A program made the translations under genes and the position numbers. DNA of 64,000 bases, from NCBI RefSeq assembly GCF_017873235.1, contig NZ_JAGGJZ010000001.1, positions 62,001 to 126,000 on the forward strand, in the 5' to 3' direction. The DNA comes from Clostridium moniliforme. Lineage in GTDB: Bacteria > Bacillota > Clostridia > Clostridiales > Clostridiaceae. Below the pieces are notes generated by a model. The model was not told where the DNA came from. It searched no databases and saw only the letters and a program-made list of their open reading frames with translations. Of this stretch, positions 38,601 through 48,081 are shown one piece after another; positions within the stretch are counted from its first letter, which is position 1; the number at the start of each line of letters is the position of its first letter.

Positions 38601-38635
38601 AAAAGGTAAATGAAGAAAATCCTCACCTACCTTTT
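38601..38635 (-). other. Imperfect hairpin between rpsB and tsf
   Basis: AAAAGGTA (38601-38608) pairs with TACCTTTT (38628-38635), and the inner segment can pair further with G-U wobbles. No clear T-tract follows, so it may tune rather than end tsf expression. Confidence 0.35.
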
Positions 38636-38653
38636 TGTACATACTTTGTGATA

Positions 38654-39355
38654 TTATTCAGCTATTTGTTCACCTTGTCTTCCTTCTATAATAGCATCAG
38701 CCATTTTAGCAGCTATTAATTTAACAGCTCTTATAGCATCATCATTACCTGGAATTACGTAGTCAACTTCTTCTGGATCACAGTTAGTATCTACTATAGC
38801 TACTACTGGAATTCCTAATATCTTAGCTTCTGAAATAGCATTCTTTTCTTTTCTTGGATCTACAACAAACATAGCTCCAATATTTCTTGCATCTAAATTC
38901 TTTATTCCGCCAAGATTCTTTTCAAGCTTTTCCATTTCACCTTTTAATTTAATAACTTCTTTTTTAGGAAGAACATCAAATGTTCCATCTTCTTGCATTC
39001 TTTCTAAATCTTCTAATCTCTTGATTCTTGTTCTTATAGTTTTGAAGTTAGTTAACATTCCACCTAACCATCTGTTGTTAACGAAGTGCATGTTTGATCT
39101 GATTGCTTCTTCTTTTATAGCTTCTTGAGCTTGCTTTTTAGTTCCAACGAATAATACATCTTTTCCTTCTTCTGAAACTTCTTTTAAGAAGTTATAAGCT
39201 TCTTCAGCTTTTTTAACTGTCTTTTGAAGATCTATTATATAGATTCCATTTCTTTCTGTGAAGATATAAGGAGCCATTTTAGGATTCCATCTTCTAGTTT
39301 GGTGTCCAAAGTGTACACCAGCTTCTAATAATTGTTTCATTGATATAACTGACAT
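38654..39355 (-). CDS. rpsB: 30S ribosomal protein S2
   Basis: S2 joins late in 30S assembly. The 233 residues include the S2 signatures [17 protein letters not shown] and [26 protein letters not shown] lies just upstream of the ATG. The gene has a strong promoter and a folded 5' leader; tsf follows after 99 bases. Confidence 0.98.
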   Translation of the reverse strand: MSVISMKQLLEAGVHFGHQTRRWNPKMAPYIFTERNGIYIIDLQKTVKKAEEAYNFLKEVSEEGKDVLFVGTKKQAQEAIKEEAIRSNMHFVNNRWLGGMLTNFKTIRTRIKRLEDLERMQEDGTFDVLPKKEVIKLKGEMEKLEKNLGGIKNLDARNIGAMFVVDPRKEKNAISEAKILGIPVVAIVDTNCDPEEVDYVIPGNDDAIRAVKLIAAKMADAIIEGRQGEQIAE

Positions 39356-39380
39356 TTTGTTACCTCCTGGTTTTTTCCTC

Positions 39381-39444
39381 CACTATCGTTGCACTTATAA
39401 GAAACCTTAAAATCAAAGGCACCTAACTTATAAATTCGATAATG
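39381..39444 (-). ncRNA. Structured 5' leader of rpsB, candidate S2 autoregulatory RNA
   Basis: On the minus strand a perfect 8-bp outer helix (39444-39437 with 39388-39381), a 7-bp UUAUAAG/CUUAUAA helix (39433-39427 with 39400-39394), and an inner CCUU/AAGG hairpin stack into one long structure ending 25 bases before rpsB. Autogenous control by S2 is known in other bacteria; here it is inferred from structure and position. Confidence 0.45.
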
Positions 39445-39466
39445 TGTGTATTTTGTTACCTATGAT

Positions 39467-39495
39467 AGTATAACATAAGCTTTTTTTTCTATCAA
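39467..39495 (-). promoter_or_regulatory. SigA-type promoter of rpsB
   Basis: TTGATA (39495-39490), a 17-base spacer ending TGT and TATACT (39472-39467). Confidence 0.7.
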
Positions 39496-39525
39496 CATAA
39501 TTTTAAATTTTTTTATTTTCAAAAT

Positions 39526-39555
39526 AAAAGTGACTAAAATCAATTAGTCACTTTT
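39526..39555 (-). terminator. Terminator of codY
   Basis: A 12-bp perfect stem (AAAAGTGACTAA 39526-39537 with 39544-39555) lies just after the codY stop, followed by a T-rich run on the minus strand. Confidence 0.85.
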
Positions 39556-39563
39556 ATAATTTA

Positions 39564-40340
39564 TTATTTTATCTTCTTTAATTCATCAAGTAATCTGTCA
39601 TTTAATATCTTTATATGAGTTCCCTTCATACCTAATGATCTTGATTCTATAACTCCAGCACTTTCAAATTTTCTTAAAGCATTTACTATAACACTTCTTG
39701 TTATTCCTACTTTGTCAGCAATTTTTGATGCTACAAGTAATCCTTCATCTCCACCAAGTTCATTAAAAATATGTTCTACTGCTTCTAATTCAGAATAAGA
39801 AAGAGTTCCTATTGCTAATTGTACAACAGCCTTTTTTCTTGTTTCCTCGGCAAGTTCTTCTTGTTTAGCTCTTAGCATCTCCATTCCAACTATAGTTGCA
39901 CTATATTCACAAAGAACTAAATCATCATCTGTAAATACTTCTCCAAATCTAGCTAAAAGAAGAGTACCAAGCCTTTCTCTGTTTCCAATTATAGGAACAA
40001 TTGTTGAAAGCTTGTCTTCCATAGTACAATTTCCTATTCCTTCAAAAACACATTCCCCTTTATTAGGCAAATTAGATAAGGTCTCAGATACCTTTAATAA
40101 CTTTTCATTATATTCGTTTGGAAATCTCTTTTCATCAAGTACTTTTTCTCTCATTATAGCACATTCAAAACTTTCTGAGAAACTATGACCTATTACATTC
40201 CCATTTTTGCTTACAAGGTAAACGTTACAGGCTAAAACATCACTTAAAAGTTCACAAATATCTTCAAATGCTACTGGTTCAGTACCTGATTTTTGTAATA
40301 TTTTATTTAATCTTCTCGCTTTATTAAGTAATGATGACAT
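39564..40340 (-). CDS. codY: GTP-sensing transcriptional regulator CodY
   Basis: Global regulator that senses GTP and branched-chain amino acids and controls nutrient-limitation genes; in C. perfringens and C. difficile it also affects toxins and sporulation. The 258-residue protein has an N-terminal GAF domain and a C-terminal winged helix-turn-helix with the recognition region [22 protein letters not shown] 40340 ([11 protein letters not shown]) follows AGGAGG; the longer frame upstream is untranslated leader containing the promoter. A perfect CodY box sits elsewhere in this window, upstream of pta. Confidence 0.97.
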   Translation of the reverse strand: MSSLLNKARRLNKILQKSGTEPVAFEDICELLSDVLACNVYLVSKNGNVIGHSFSESFECAIMREKVLDEKRFPNEYNEKLLKVSETLSNLPNKGECVFEGIGNCTMEDKLSTIVPIIGNRERLGTLLLARFGEVFTDDDLVLCEYSATIVGMEMLRAKQEELAEETRKKAVVQLAIGTLSYSELEAVEHIFNELGGDEGLLVASKIADKVGITRSVIVNALRKFESAGVIESRSLGMKGTHIKILNDRLLDELKKIK

Positions 40341-40441
40341 TAAAAATCCTCCTTGGTATCTATATAATTTCAGATTCATATTGCCATTTGTTATAACATT
40401 CAAAAATTTTTTAATTTTTAACAAATCCGTAATACTAATAC

Positions 40442-40470
40442 AGTTTATCATACTAAATTGCATATTTCAA
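40442..40470 (-). promoter_or_regulatory. Putative promoter of codY
   Basis: TTGAAA (40470-40465), a 17-base spacer ending TGA and TAAACT (40447-40442) would give a leader of about 95 bases. No clear topA terminator is visible before it. Confidence 0.55.
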
Positions 40471-40531
40471 TAATATTCTTCTCTTTTTGCCAAAAGGATT
40501 TTTTTAGTCATATTATCACATGTATATTTGT

Positions 40532-42625
40532 TTATTCTTTGTTTTCTGTTTTATCGCTCTTAATTTCTTCTTTATATTTGCATTCACTATTTGAACATTC
40601 AATATAATCTCCTGATTTTTTTGAATATTTCTTCACCATATATGAATTACATTTTGGACATTTTTTTTCAACTGGCTCATTCCAACTTACAAAATCGCAA
40701 TCAGGATATCCTGAACATCCATAAAATCTTTTTCCCTTTTTACTTCTTTTTGCAAGTACCTTTCTACCACACTTTGGACAAGGTGCCTTAATTTCTTCTA
40801 CTATAGGTTTAGCATTTTTGCATTCTGGATAACCAGGACAAGCTAGAAATTTACCATATCTTCCTCTTTTTATAACCATCATTCTTCCGCATTTATCGCA
40901 AGGAACATCACTTACTTCATCTTCAATAACTACCTTTGACATTTCTTTTTCAGCCTTTTCTAGTTCTATCTTTAAAGGTTTAAAAAATTCTCCAACAACA
41001 GATTTCCACTCTATTTCTCCTTCTTCAATATGGTCTAAGTTTCTTTCCATACTTGCTGTGAAATCTACATCGGCTATTTGTTTAAAATATTCACAAATTA
41101 TGTTGTTTACAATAAATCCAAGCTCTGTTGGTACTAAATTTTTCTTTTCTCTATTTACATAATCTCTACTTAATAATGTAGAAATTGTTGGTACATAAGT
41201 ACTTGGTCTTCCTATTCCTTTTTCTTCAAGAAGTTTAACAAAAGAAGCTTCTGTATATCTTGCAGGTGGTTGAGTAAAATGTTGTTTACCTTCAAGAGAT
41301 GCTGCTTTTAAAATTTCCCCTTCTTCAAGTTCTGGTAATGAAGTATCGTCCTCATCACTCATTGCATATTCATATATTTTCATAAATCCATCAAATTTAA
41401 TTGTAGATCCGCTAGCTTTAAATTTGTAATCACCATTTAATATATCAATTGAATTAGTATTAAGTATACATGATGCCATCTGTGATCCTACAAATCTTTT
41501 CCAAATTAATGAATATAATTTATACTGATCTGCTGTTAAATTAGCTTTTGCAACTTCTGGTGTTATTTCTATATTAGTTGGTCTTATAGCTTCATGTGCA
41601 TCTTGTATATTTTTCTTTCCTTTATAAACTCTAGTTTCTTCTGGTAAATATTCTTCTCCATAATTACTTAATATAAAGCTTTTTGCAGAATCTTGTGCTT
41701 CCTTTGATATTCTAACAGAATCAGTTCTCATATAAGTAATAAGACCAATAGTTCCATATCCTTTAACTTCTACACCTTCATATAATCCTTGTGCTACTGA
41801 CATTGTCTTTTTTGTCATAAAATTAAGTTTTTTACTAGCCTCTTGTTGAAGTGTACTAGTTGTAAATGGAGCCATAGGATTTTTTAATTTACTTCCCTTT
41901 TTAATTTTGTTAATTAAAAAATTATCCTTGTCTATTTTATTAATAACTTTATTAGTATCTTCTTCATTTTTTAAATCTATTTTATTATTTTTATATGATA
42001 TTAATTTTATAGGAAATTTCTTTCTTCCCTTTTTTAATGAACAATCAACTGTCCAATATTCATCTGGAATAAACTTTTTTATTTCTTCTTCTCTTTCGCA
42101 TATTAATTTAAGTGCTGCTGACTGAACTCTTCCTGCACTTAAACCCCATTTAACGTTTTTCCAAAGAATTGGACTTATTTCATAACCAACTAATCTATCC
42201 AATATTCTTCTTGCTTGTTGAGCATCAACTAAGTTTTGATTTATTTTTCTTGCATTTTTTATGGAATTCTTAACTGCACTTTTTGTAATTTCATTAAAAA
42301 CTATTCTACATTCTTCTCCAGATTCAATATTTAAAAGATTCGCTAAATGCCATGATATTGCCTCACCCTCACGATCTGGGTCAGTTGCAAGATAAACTTT
42401 ATCAGCTTTTTTAGCTGCTTTTCTTAAAACTTTAAGGAGTTCACCTTTTCCTCTTATTGTTATATATTTTGGTTCAAAATCGTTATCTATATCAACACCT
42501 AATTTACTTTTAGGTAAATCTCTAACATGCCCCATTGAAGCTTCAACAATATAATTTTTTCCTAAATATTTTCCTATTGTTTTTGCCTTTGCTGGTGACT
42601 CTACTATTACTAACTTTTGGCCCAT
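40532..42625 (-). CDS. topA: DNA topoisomerase I
   Basis: Type IA topoisomerase that relaxes negative supercoils. The Toprim domain opens with LVIVESPAKAKTIGKYLG and the acidic triad ATDPDREGEAISWHL; the active-site tyrosine lies in GLITYMRTDSVRIS. Three C-terminal four-cysteine zinc modules are present (beginning CDKCGR, CPKCGR and CPKCNS). Start ATG 42625 (MGQKLV) uses GGAG upstream rather than the TTG inside it. 697 residues. The dprA-topA-codY neighbourhood matches Bacillus. Confidence 0.97.
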   Translation of the reverse strand: MGQKLVIVESPAKAKTIGKYLGKNYIVEASMGHVRDLPKSKLGVDIDNDFEPKYITIRGKGELLKVLRKAAKKADKVYLATDPDREGEAISWHLANLLNIESGEECRIVFNEITKSAVKNSIKNARKINQNLVDAQQARRILDRLVGYEISPILWKNVKWGLSAGRVQSAALKLICEREEEIKKFIPDEYWTVDCSLKKGRKKFPIKLISYKNNKIDLKNEEDTNKVINKIDKDNFLINKIKKGSKLKNPMAPFTTSTLQQEASKKLNFMTKKTMSVAQGLYEGVEVKGYGTIGLITYMRTDSVRISKEAQDSAKSFILSNYGEEYLPEETRVYKGKKNIQDAHEAIRPTNIEITPEVAKANLTADQYKLYSLIWKRFVGSQMASCILNTNSIDILNGDYKFKASGSTIKFDGFMKIYEYAMSDEDDTSLPELEEGEILKAASLEGKQHFTQPPARYTEASFVKLLEEKGIGRPSTYVPTISTLLSRDYVNREKKNLVPTELGFIVNNIICEYFKQIADVDFTASMERNLDHIEEGEIEWKSVVGEFFKPLKIELEKAEKEMSKVVIEDEVSDVPCDKCGRMMVIKRGRYGKFLACPGYPECKNAKPIVEEIKAPCPKCGRKVLAKRSKKGKRFYGCSGYPDCDFVSWNEPVEKKCPKCNSYMVKKYSKKSGDYIECSNSECKYKEEIKSDKTENKE

Positions 42626-42670
42626 AACTAACTCCAATTTTTTATAATGGAGTTATTCACCCCCTTAAAC

Positions 42671-43729
42671 TTATGTTATTCTGACATAATAATTGCCAGG
42701 TAGACTTAATATTTCATTTTTAATTTGCAGTTCAAATAATAAACCATATAAAGTATTTCTGTCAACCTGTGACTTTATGAATATATCGTCAAAATGAATT
42801 GGTTCATTTTTAATTATTTTTAAAATATCATTATTAACGATTTCATCACTCTTATATTCTACCTTACTCTTTTCTATATTTAAAAGCAAATAAATATCTT
42901 CAATTGAAGTATATATAAATGCCCCATCTCTTATTAAAAGATTAGCTCCTGTCCCTGTTTTTGAAAATATTGACTGTGGCACAACTAAAACATCTTTTCC
43001 TTGAGCTAAAGCACATGAAACTGTTATTAAGGATCCACTTTTTTCTGTAGCTTCAGTAACTATAATAGCTTCAGATAATCCACTAATTATTCTATTTCTT
43101 CTTGGAAAGTTATATGAATATGGTTTAGTGCCTGGAAAAAATTCAGAAATTAATAATCCTTTTCTAGATATTTCATTAAATAATCTTTTATTAGCTTTAG
43201 GATAACATATATCTATACCACATCCTAATATAGCTATTGTTTTTCCATCATTTTTTAGAGTTTCATCATGGGCTATTGTATCAATTCCTCTAGCCCCTCC
43301 ACTTACAACACATATATCATTTTTTACTAATTCTTTAGTAATTATTCTAGTTGCTTTTTCTCCATACAAACTATTGTCTCTAGCTCCAACTATTGAAACA
43401 CTTCTTTTATTTAGTAATTCTAAATTTCCTTTATAAAATAATACATACGGAGGTTCCTCAATCTTTTTTAAACTTTCTGGATACATAGGATCACTAATTG
43501 TTATAAAATTTACTTCTTCCTTTTTTAAACTTTCCATGTTAGACAATATTTTATTCATTTCTTTGGTTTTATCATAATTTGCAAATTTTCTATAATTACT
43601 TAGGTATAGTTTTATTATTTCTTCAAAATTATCAAATATCTCTTTTTCGTTTGAAAAAATATTAAGTAACTTTATTTTTTGAAGATTTGTACATTCTAAC
43701 ATTATTAACCATAATATATATTTTTCCAT
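42671..43729 (-). CDS. dprA: DNA processing protein DprA
   Basis: Loads RecA on incoming single-stranded DNA during transformation; it is also kept in many bacteria without known competence. The Rossmann-like core shows VSIVGARDNSLYGEKAT, VVSGGARGIDTIAH, ILGCGIDICYPKAN and FPRRNRIISGLS; a small C-terminal winged-helix region follows. 352 residues. Directly follows comM (16 bases). Confidence 0.95.
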   Translation of the reverse strand: MEKYILWLIMLECTNLQKIKLLNIFSNEKEIFDNFEEIIKLYLSNYRKFANYDKTKEMNKILSNMESLKKEEVNFITISDPMYPESLKKIEEPPYVLFYKGNLELLNKRSVSIVGARDNSLYGEKATRIITKELVKNDICVVSGGARGIDTIAHDETLKNDGKTIAILGCGIDICYPKANKRLFNEISRKGLLISEFFPGTKPYSYNFPRRNRIISGLSEAIIVTEATEKSGSLITVSCALAQGKDVLVVPQSIFSKTGTGANLLIRDGAFIYTSIEDIYLLLNIEKSKVEYKSDEIVNNDILKIIKNEPIHFDDIFIKSQVDRNTLYGLLFELQIKNEILSLPGNYYVRIT

Positions 43730-43745
43730 TTGTCTACCTCTCTAA

Positions 43746-45275
43746 TTAAACTATTTCTCCATTAACATCTTTTCTATAACTTATTGCTTCTATTACGTGT
43801 TCAGCCTTTATTTCAGCTTGAAGTTCAAGATCTGCAATAGTTTGAGCAACTTTTATTACTTTTCCATATGCTCTTAGTGAAGGAGAATTTACCTTAAAAT
43901 AATTTTCTAAAATTTTTTTTGCATTTTTAGAAATTTTACAAAATTCAAATATATCTTTTCCTTTTATATCTGAATTAAAATTATAACAAGTTCCTTTTAA
44001 TCTTTCTTCTTGCAAATTTCTTGCTCTTATTACTCTATTCCTAATTTCTATACTACTTTCACCTTTATGAGTTTCTTTTAAATCCTCAAGATTTAATGTT
44101 GGAACATAATTAAACATATCTATTCTATCTTTTAGTGCCTTAGAAAGTCTTTTTTGATATCTTCGTATTTCATATTCACTACATTCACATTTATCAGATC
44201 CTTTGTCTATTATAGACATTAAGCCACAGGGACAGGGATTGAAAGAAATTATAAGCTGAAACTTACTTGGTAACTCTACTTTTTCATTTAATCTATCTAT
44301 TCTAACTACCCCTTCTTCTAATGGTAATCTTAAAACTTCCAATACTTCTTTTTTAAATTCTAGAACCTCATCTAAATATAACACTCCATTATGTGCAAGA
44401 GTTATCTCTCCAGGTTTTATATCCTTTCCACCTCCAATTAGAGCAATTTTTGTAATAGTGTTATGAGGCTCTCTAAATGGAATATCTATATTTTTATATG
44501 TATCTATCATTCCGCATACTGAATATATTTTTGCAACTTCAACTTTTTCCTTTTTAGAAAGTGGAGGTAATATTGATGGAAATGCTTTTGCAAGCATTGT
44601 TTTTCCAGATCCCGGATTTCCAAACAATGCTAAATTATGTCTTCCAGCAGCTGCAATTTCTAATGCTCTTTTTGAAGAGCATTGTCCTATTATAGAATTA
44701 AAATCATTATTAATTTTTATAGGCTCCTTTTTATATTCTTCATTAAAATCTAAAGGTAATAAATCATTATAAATTATATAATCTATCCCTTCCTTTAATG
44801 TACTAATTAAATATAAATTTCCTTCTTCTATTTCTGATACTTCATGTATATTTTCTCTTGGAATAATAAAATTTTTAATTCCACATTCTAACCCTTTAAG
44901 TATTATTGATATTGTTCCTCTAATTTTTTTAAGTTCTCCTGCTAAAGAAAGCTCTCCTATTAATAAGTACTCATCCAAATCTTTTTTAGGAATTTGATTA
45001 GACTCCATAAGTATTCCTATTGCTATAGGTAAATCTAAAAGAGTTCCTAATTTTCTAATATCTGCTGGTGCTAAATTTATAACTATTCTACCTAAAGGAA
45101 ACTCAAATCCTGAATTTACAATTGCTGTTCTAACTCTTTCTTTAGCTTCCTTTACAGCAGCATCTGCTAATCCTACTATAGCAAAAGACGGTATACCTGT
45201 AGTTATATCGACTTCTACATTTATTATTAAACTATCTATTCCAATATTCGTAGCACTCTTTATATTTACAGCCAT
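43746..45275 (-). CDS. comM: YifB/ComM family Mg-chelatase-like AAA+ ATPase
   Basis: In proteobacteria ComM is a hexameric helicase that promotes branch migration during transformation; the clostridial role is inferred. The 509 residues have an N-terminal Lon-like domain (VGLADAAVKEAKERVRTAI), an AAA+ core with Walker A GNPGSGKTMLAKAFP and Walker B VLYLDEVLEF, a cysteine-rich insert (NPCPCG and CECSEYEIRRYQ) and a C-terminal chelatase-type domain. ATG 45275 follows GAGGTGA. Next to dprA, so competence-type genes pair up here. Confidence 0.93.
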   Translation of the reverse strand: MAVNIKSATNIGIDSLIINVEVDITTGIPSFAIVGLADAAVKEAKERVRTAIVNSGFEFPLGRIVINLAPADIRKLGTLLDLPIAIGILMESNQIPKKDLDEYLLIGELSLAGELKKIRGTISIILKGLECGIKNFIIPRENIHEVSEIEEGNLYLISTLKEGIDYIIYNDLLPLDFNEEYKKEPIKINNDFNSIIGQCSSKRALEIAAAGRHNLALFGNPGSGKTMLAKAFPSILPPLSKKEKVEVAKIYSVCGMIDTYKNIDIPFREPHNTITKIALIGGGKDIKPGEITLAHNGVLYLDEVLEFKKEVLEVLRLPLEEGVVRIDRLNEKVELPSKFQLIISFNPCPCGLMSIIDKGSDKCECSEYEIRRYQKRLSKALKDRIDMFNYVPTLNLEDLKETHKGESSIEIRNRVIRARNLQEERLKGTCYNFNSDIKGKDIFEFCKISKNAKKILENYFKVNSPSLRAYGKVIKVAQTIADLELQAEIKAEHVIEAISYRKDVNGEIV

Positions 45276-45386
45276 TTTACTCACCTCATAGTGGATTATT
45301 ACCAATTAAAAATATTTTTAATCAATTATTTATTTATGTAATTATTAGTATTAATTTTGTCAATACTTTTTATAGAGGTGTTTATA

Positions 45387-45752
45387 TTGAAAAAATATAA
45401 TAAAGATATTGGATATTATGGAGAAGATATTGCATCAGACTATTTAATTAAAAATGGTTATAAAATTATAAAAAGAAATTACTCTAATAGATTTGGAGAA
45501 ATAGATATAATATGCTCAAAAGAAAATATATTATCTTTTATAGAGGTAAAAAGTAGATATTCTAAAAACTTTGGAAGAGGAATAGAAGCTATTAATTACT
45601 ATAAAAAGAATAGCATAAAAAAATTAACAAAATATTTTCTTTTAAATTATAATTTTAATAGCTATTTTATTAGATTTGATGTTATAGAAATTTATTTTAA
45701 TTATGAAAATTCAAAAAATCATATAATTCATACAAAGGATGCTTTTAGATAA
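45387..45752 (+). CDS. yraN: YraN family (UPF0102) endonuclease-like protein
   Basis: A 121-residue protein of the YraN family, with a PD-(D/E)XK nuclease-like fold: GYYGEDIASDYLIKNGYKI, RFGEIDIIC and the FIEVKSR motif. Function unknown. TTG 45387 is chosen as start because AGAGGTG lies seven bases upstream. It sits between rnhB and comM as in relatives, but is turned round on the plus strand, facing rnhB, with which it shares a terminator. Base composition looks like its neighbours. Confidence 0.88.
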   Translation: MKKYNKDIGYYGEDIASDYLIKNGYKIIKRNYSNRFGEIDIICSKENILSFIEVKSRYSKNFGRGIEAINYYKKNSIKKLTKYFLLNYNFNSYFIRFDVIEIYFNYENSKNHIIHTKDAFR

Positions 45753-45832
45753 TTTAATATAAATCTATTAATGTCAAAAGTATTAAATACTATTTACCCT
45801 TAAGTTTTCACTAAAAAATAGATAAAACATAA

Positions 45833-45870
45833 AAAAATAGTAATAACTATTTTTAGTTATTACTATTTTT
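45833..45870. terminator. Bidirectional terminator between yraN and rnhB
   Basis: A 16-bp perfect stem (45833-45848 with 45855-45870) overlaps the last codons of rnhB and has A/T runs suitable for both strands. Confidence 0.85.
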
Positions 45871-46675
45871 CTAATATATTCCTTAAAAAACTCATTCTAT
45901 GAATAGGAGTTGCTCCGTATTTTTTTATTGCATCAACATGTGTTTTAGCTCCATATCCAACATTATGTTCAAAGCCATACTCTGGATATTTTTCTGATAA
46001 TTTCTTCATTAAATTATCTCTGTAAACTTTAGCAATAATTGAAGCTGCTGCAATTGATGCACTTTTTGTATCACCTTTTATTACTGATTTATTTTCTATA
46101 TTAATTCCCTTAACTTTGTATCCATCAGATAATACAATACTAGGGTTTGTGATAAGTCCATATACTGCTTTAAGAAATACTTCATTATTACAAACTCCAA
46201 TACCTTTTTCATCTATTTCATCATTAGAAGCTTCACTTATATAGTAAGCTATTGCTTTTTCCTTTATAATTTTTGAAAGTTCTTCTCTCTTTTTTTCAGA
46301 TAACTTTTTAGAATCATTTAAATAAAATATCATTTCATCATCTATAACATTTAAATCAAGTATAACAGCAGCTGACACTATAGGACCTGCCAAAGGCCCT
46401 CTACCAACTTCATCTACTCCAGCTAAAAGTTTACCCTTTGAAAAGCCTCTATCAAAATCATACATTTTTTTTACTCTTTCAAGTTCATTTTCTATCTTTT
46501 TCTTTTCCTTTAATATTTTATTTCCTAAGCTTTGAACATTTTTTCTTTTATCAGATAATAAAATATTACTTAACATCATCATTTTTTCATCATTAAAATC
46601 AAATTCTATTTTATCAAACTCTTCTTTTATTGACTTATAACTCATATTTTCTAAATTCATATTTAGAAGTTCCAT
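45863..46675 (-). CDS. rnhB: Ribonuclease HII
   Basis: Removes ribonucleotides from DNA by cutting RNA-DNA junctions. The catalytic acid block is AGVDEVGRGPLAGPIV, followed by YYISEASNDEIDEKGIGVCN and VLSDGYKVKG; a 70-residue N-terminal extension is typical of Firmicute RNase HII. ATG 46675 has GGAGGGG upstream, so a start 21 bases earlier is rejected. 270 residues. It follows rbgA by 22 bases. Confidence 0.96.
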   Translation of the reverse strand: MELLNMNLENMSYKSIKEEFDKIEFDFNDEKMMMLSNILLSDKRKNVQSLGNKILKEKKKIENELERVKKMYDFDRGFSKGKLLAGVDEVGRGPLAGPIVSAAVILDLNVIDDEMIFYLNDSKKLSEKKREELSKIIKEKAIAYYISEASNDEIDEKGIGVCNNEVFLKAVYGLITNPSIVLSDGYKVKGINIENKSVIKGDTKSASIAAASIIAKVYRDNLMKKLSEKYPEYGFEHNVGYGAKTHVDAIKKYGATPIHRMSFLRNILEK

Positions 46676-46697
46676 AAAACCCCTCCAAATAGACAAA

Positions 46698-47540
46698 TTA
46701 AGGTCTTTCTAAAGATATATTACCTATCTTTCCACCTCTAAATTCATCCAATAAAATTACTGCTATTCTATTATAATCTATTTCTCTTCCCTTCATTATA
46801 GCTCCTCTTTTTATAGCTATTGCATCAAGGGTTTCTAATGGATTTTCATATACAGTATCTATTTTATATCTTTCCATTAACTTTTCTGGATAAAATTCTT
46901 GAAGTCTTTCAACAAGTTTATATGCTAAATTTTCAATATCCATAATTTCATCTTTTATTGCTCCTGTAAAAGCAAGATTTAAAGCTGTTTCATCATCTTT
47001 AAATTTTGGCCATAAAACTCCAGGAGTGTCTAACATTTCTATATCCATTGATGTTTTTATCCATCTTTTAGATTTAGTTACACCAGGTCTATCTCCAGTT
47101 TTAGCTATATTATTCTTTGCCATTTTATTTATAAAAGTAGATTTACCTACATTTGGTATTCCAACAACCATAACTCTAGTCATAATTACCTTTAAACCCT
47201 TACCTTTAAGCCTTTCATGCTTTTCTTTTAAAAGTTCATTAAGAGCTGGTTTTATTTTTTGAAGTCCACTTCCCTTTAGGCAATTTACTTCTATTGCCAT
47301 AACATTATCTTTAGTTAATTCTTTCATCCATTGTTTAGTAACCTTTCCTTCTGTTAAATCACTTTTGTTTAAAAGAATTAATCTTGGTTTATCTAATACT
47401 AATTTATCTATATCTGGATTAGCAGAACTTCTTGGAATTCTAGCATCTCTAATTTCAATAACTGCATCTACAAGTTTTAAATTTTCTTTAATCTCTCTTT
47501 GGGTTTTTTTCATATGCCCTGGAAACCAATTAATTGCCAT
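46698..47540 (-). CDS. rbgA: Ribosome biogenesis GTPase YlqF (RbgA)
   Basis: Circularly permuted GTPase needed for late 50S assembly. G4 comes first (LLNKSDL), then G1 VVGIPNVGKSTFINKMA and G3 LDTPGVLWPKF, confirming the permutation; the N-terminal INWFPGHMKKTQREIKE is diagnostic. 280 residues. AGGAGG precedes the ATG. It is followed by rnhB, as in Bacillus. Confidence 0.96.
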   Translation of the reverse strand: MAINWFPGHMKKTQREIKENLKLVDAVIEIRDARIPRSSANPDIDKLVLDKPRLILLNKSDLTEGKVTKQWMKELTKDNVMAIEVNCLKGSGLQKIKPALNELLKEKHERLKGKGLKVIMTRVMVVGIPNVGKSTFINKMAKNNIAKTGDRPGVTKSKRWIKTSMDIEMLDTPGVLWPKFKDDETALNLAFTGAIKDEIMDIENLAYKLVERLQEFYPEKLMERYKIDTVYENPLETLDAIAIKRGAIMKGREIDYNRIAVILLDEFRGGKIGNISLERP

Positions 47541-47574
47541 AAAAACCTCCTAATTATTTTAAAATATATTTATA

Positions 47575-47604
47575 GAAAAAAAAGAGACTTACTTCTAAGC
47601 CTCT
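47575..47604 (-). terminator. Terminator of rplS
   Basis: A 9-bp stem (47583-47591 with 47596-47604, one G-U in RNA) is followed by a run of T residues on the minus strand, just past the rplS stop. Confidence 0.8.
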
Positions 47605-47617
47605 TCTTTATGGTTAA

Positions 47618-47965
47618 TTATCTTAATAATTCTTTAACCTTAGCAGCCTTACCTACTCTGTCTCTTAAGTAGAATAACTTAGCTCTTCTTACTTTACCTT
47701 TTCTTGACACTTCGATCTTTTGGATCATTGGTGCATTCATTGGGAAAGTCTTTTCAACACCTGTACCATAAGCTAATCTTCTTACAGTAAAAGTTTCTCT
47801 TAAACCACCGTTTTGTTTCTTTATAACAGTTCCCTCAAATACTTGAACTCTTTCTCTGTTACCTTCTTTTATTAATTGGTGAACCTTTACGTTGTCTCCA
47901 ACATTAAAGCTTGGTAAATCAGTTCTGATTTGTTCTTGTTCTATTGCTCTTAAAATTTCGTTCAT
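47618..47965 (-). CDS. rplS: 50S ribosomal protein L19
   Basis: L19 lies at the 30S-50S interface. 115 residues with the conserved [38 protein letters not shown] and [12 protein letters not shown] blocks. AGGAGG precedes the ATG. It is a single-gene unit with its own promoter, leader and terminator, although it lies in the rimM-trmD cluster. Confidence 0.98.
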   Translation of the reverse strand: MNEILRAIEQEQIRTDLPSFNVGDNVKVHQLIKEGNRERVQVFEGTVIKKQNGGLRETFTVRRLAYGTGVEKTFPMNAPMIQKIEVSRKGKVRRAKLFYLRDRVGKAAKVKELLR

Positions 47966-47967
47966 TG

Positions 47968-48042
47968 TGCATTCCCTCCTAAACTTAATGTGACGTTCTT
48001 TCCGAAGCTATAATCCGGAAGAGGACCGCCCGTACTAGCACA
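47968..48042 (-). ncRNA. L19 leader (rplS 5' UTR element)
   Basis: The minus-strand leader has a GC-rich block unlike the surrounding sequence, with GCUAGUACGGGCGGUCCUC and UCCGGAUUAUAGCUUCGGA segments; UCCG/CGGA form a hairpin. Position and sequence style match the known Firmicute L19 leader RNA family, thought to mediate autogenous control. Confidence 0.7.
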
Positions 48043-48048
48043 AAGCAT

Positions 48049-48077
48049 ATTTTAGCACAAAATATTACCTATTGCAA
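48049..48077 (-). promoter_or_regulatory. SigA-type promoter of rplS
   Basis: TTGCAA (48077-48072), a 17-base spacer and TAAAAT (48054-48049) directly ahead of the leader. Confidence 0.65.
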
Positions 48078-48081
48078 CATT

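Noticed and set aside
45387-45752. yraN as a horizontally acquired gene
   Set aside because: Its position between rnhB and comM is the ancestral one and its codon use looks like that of its neighbours; only the orientation differs.
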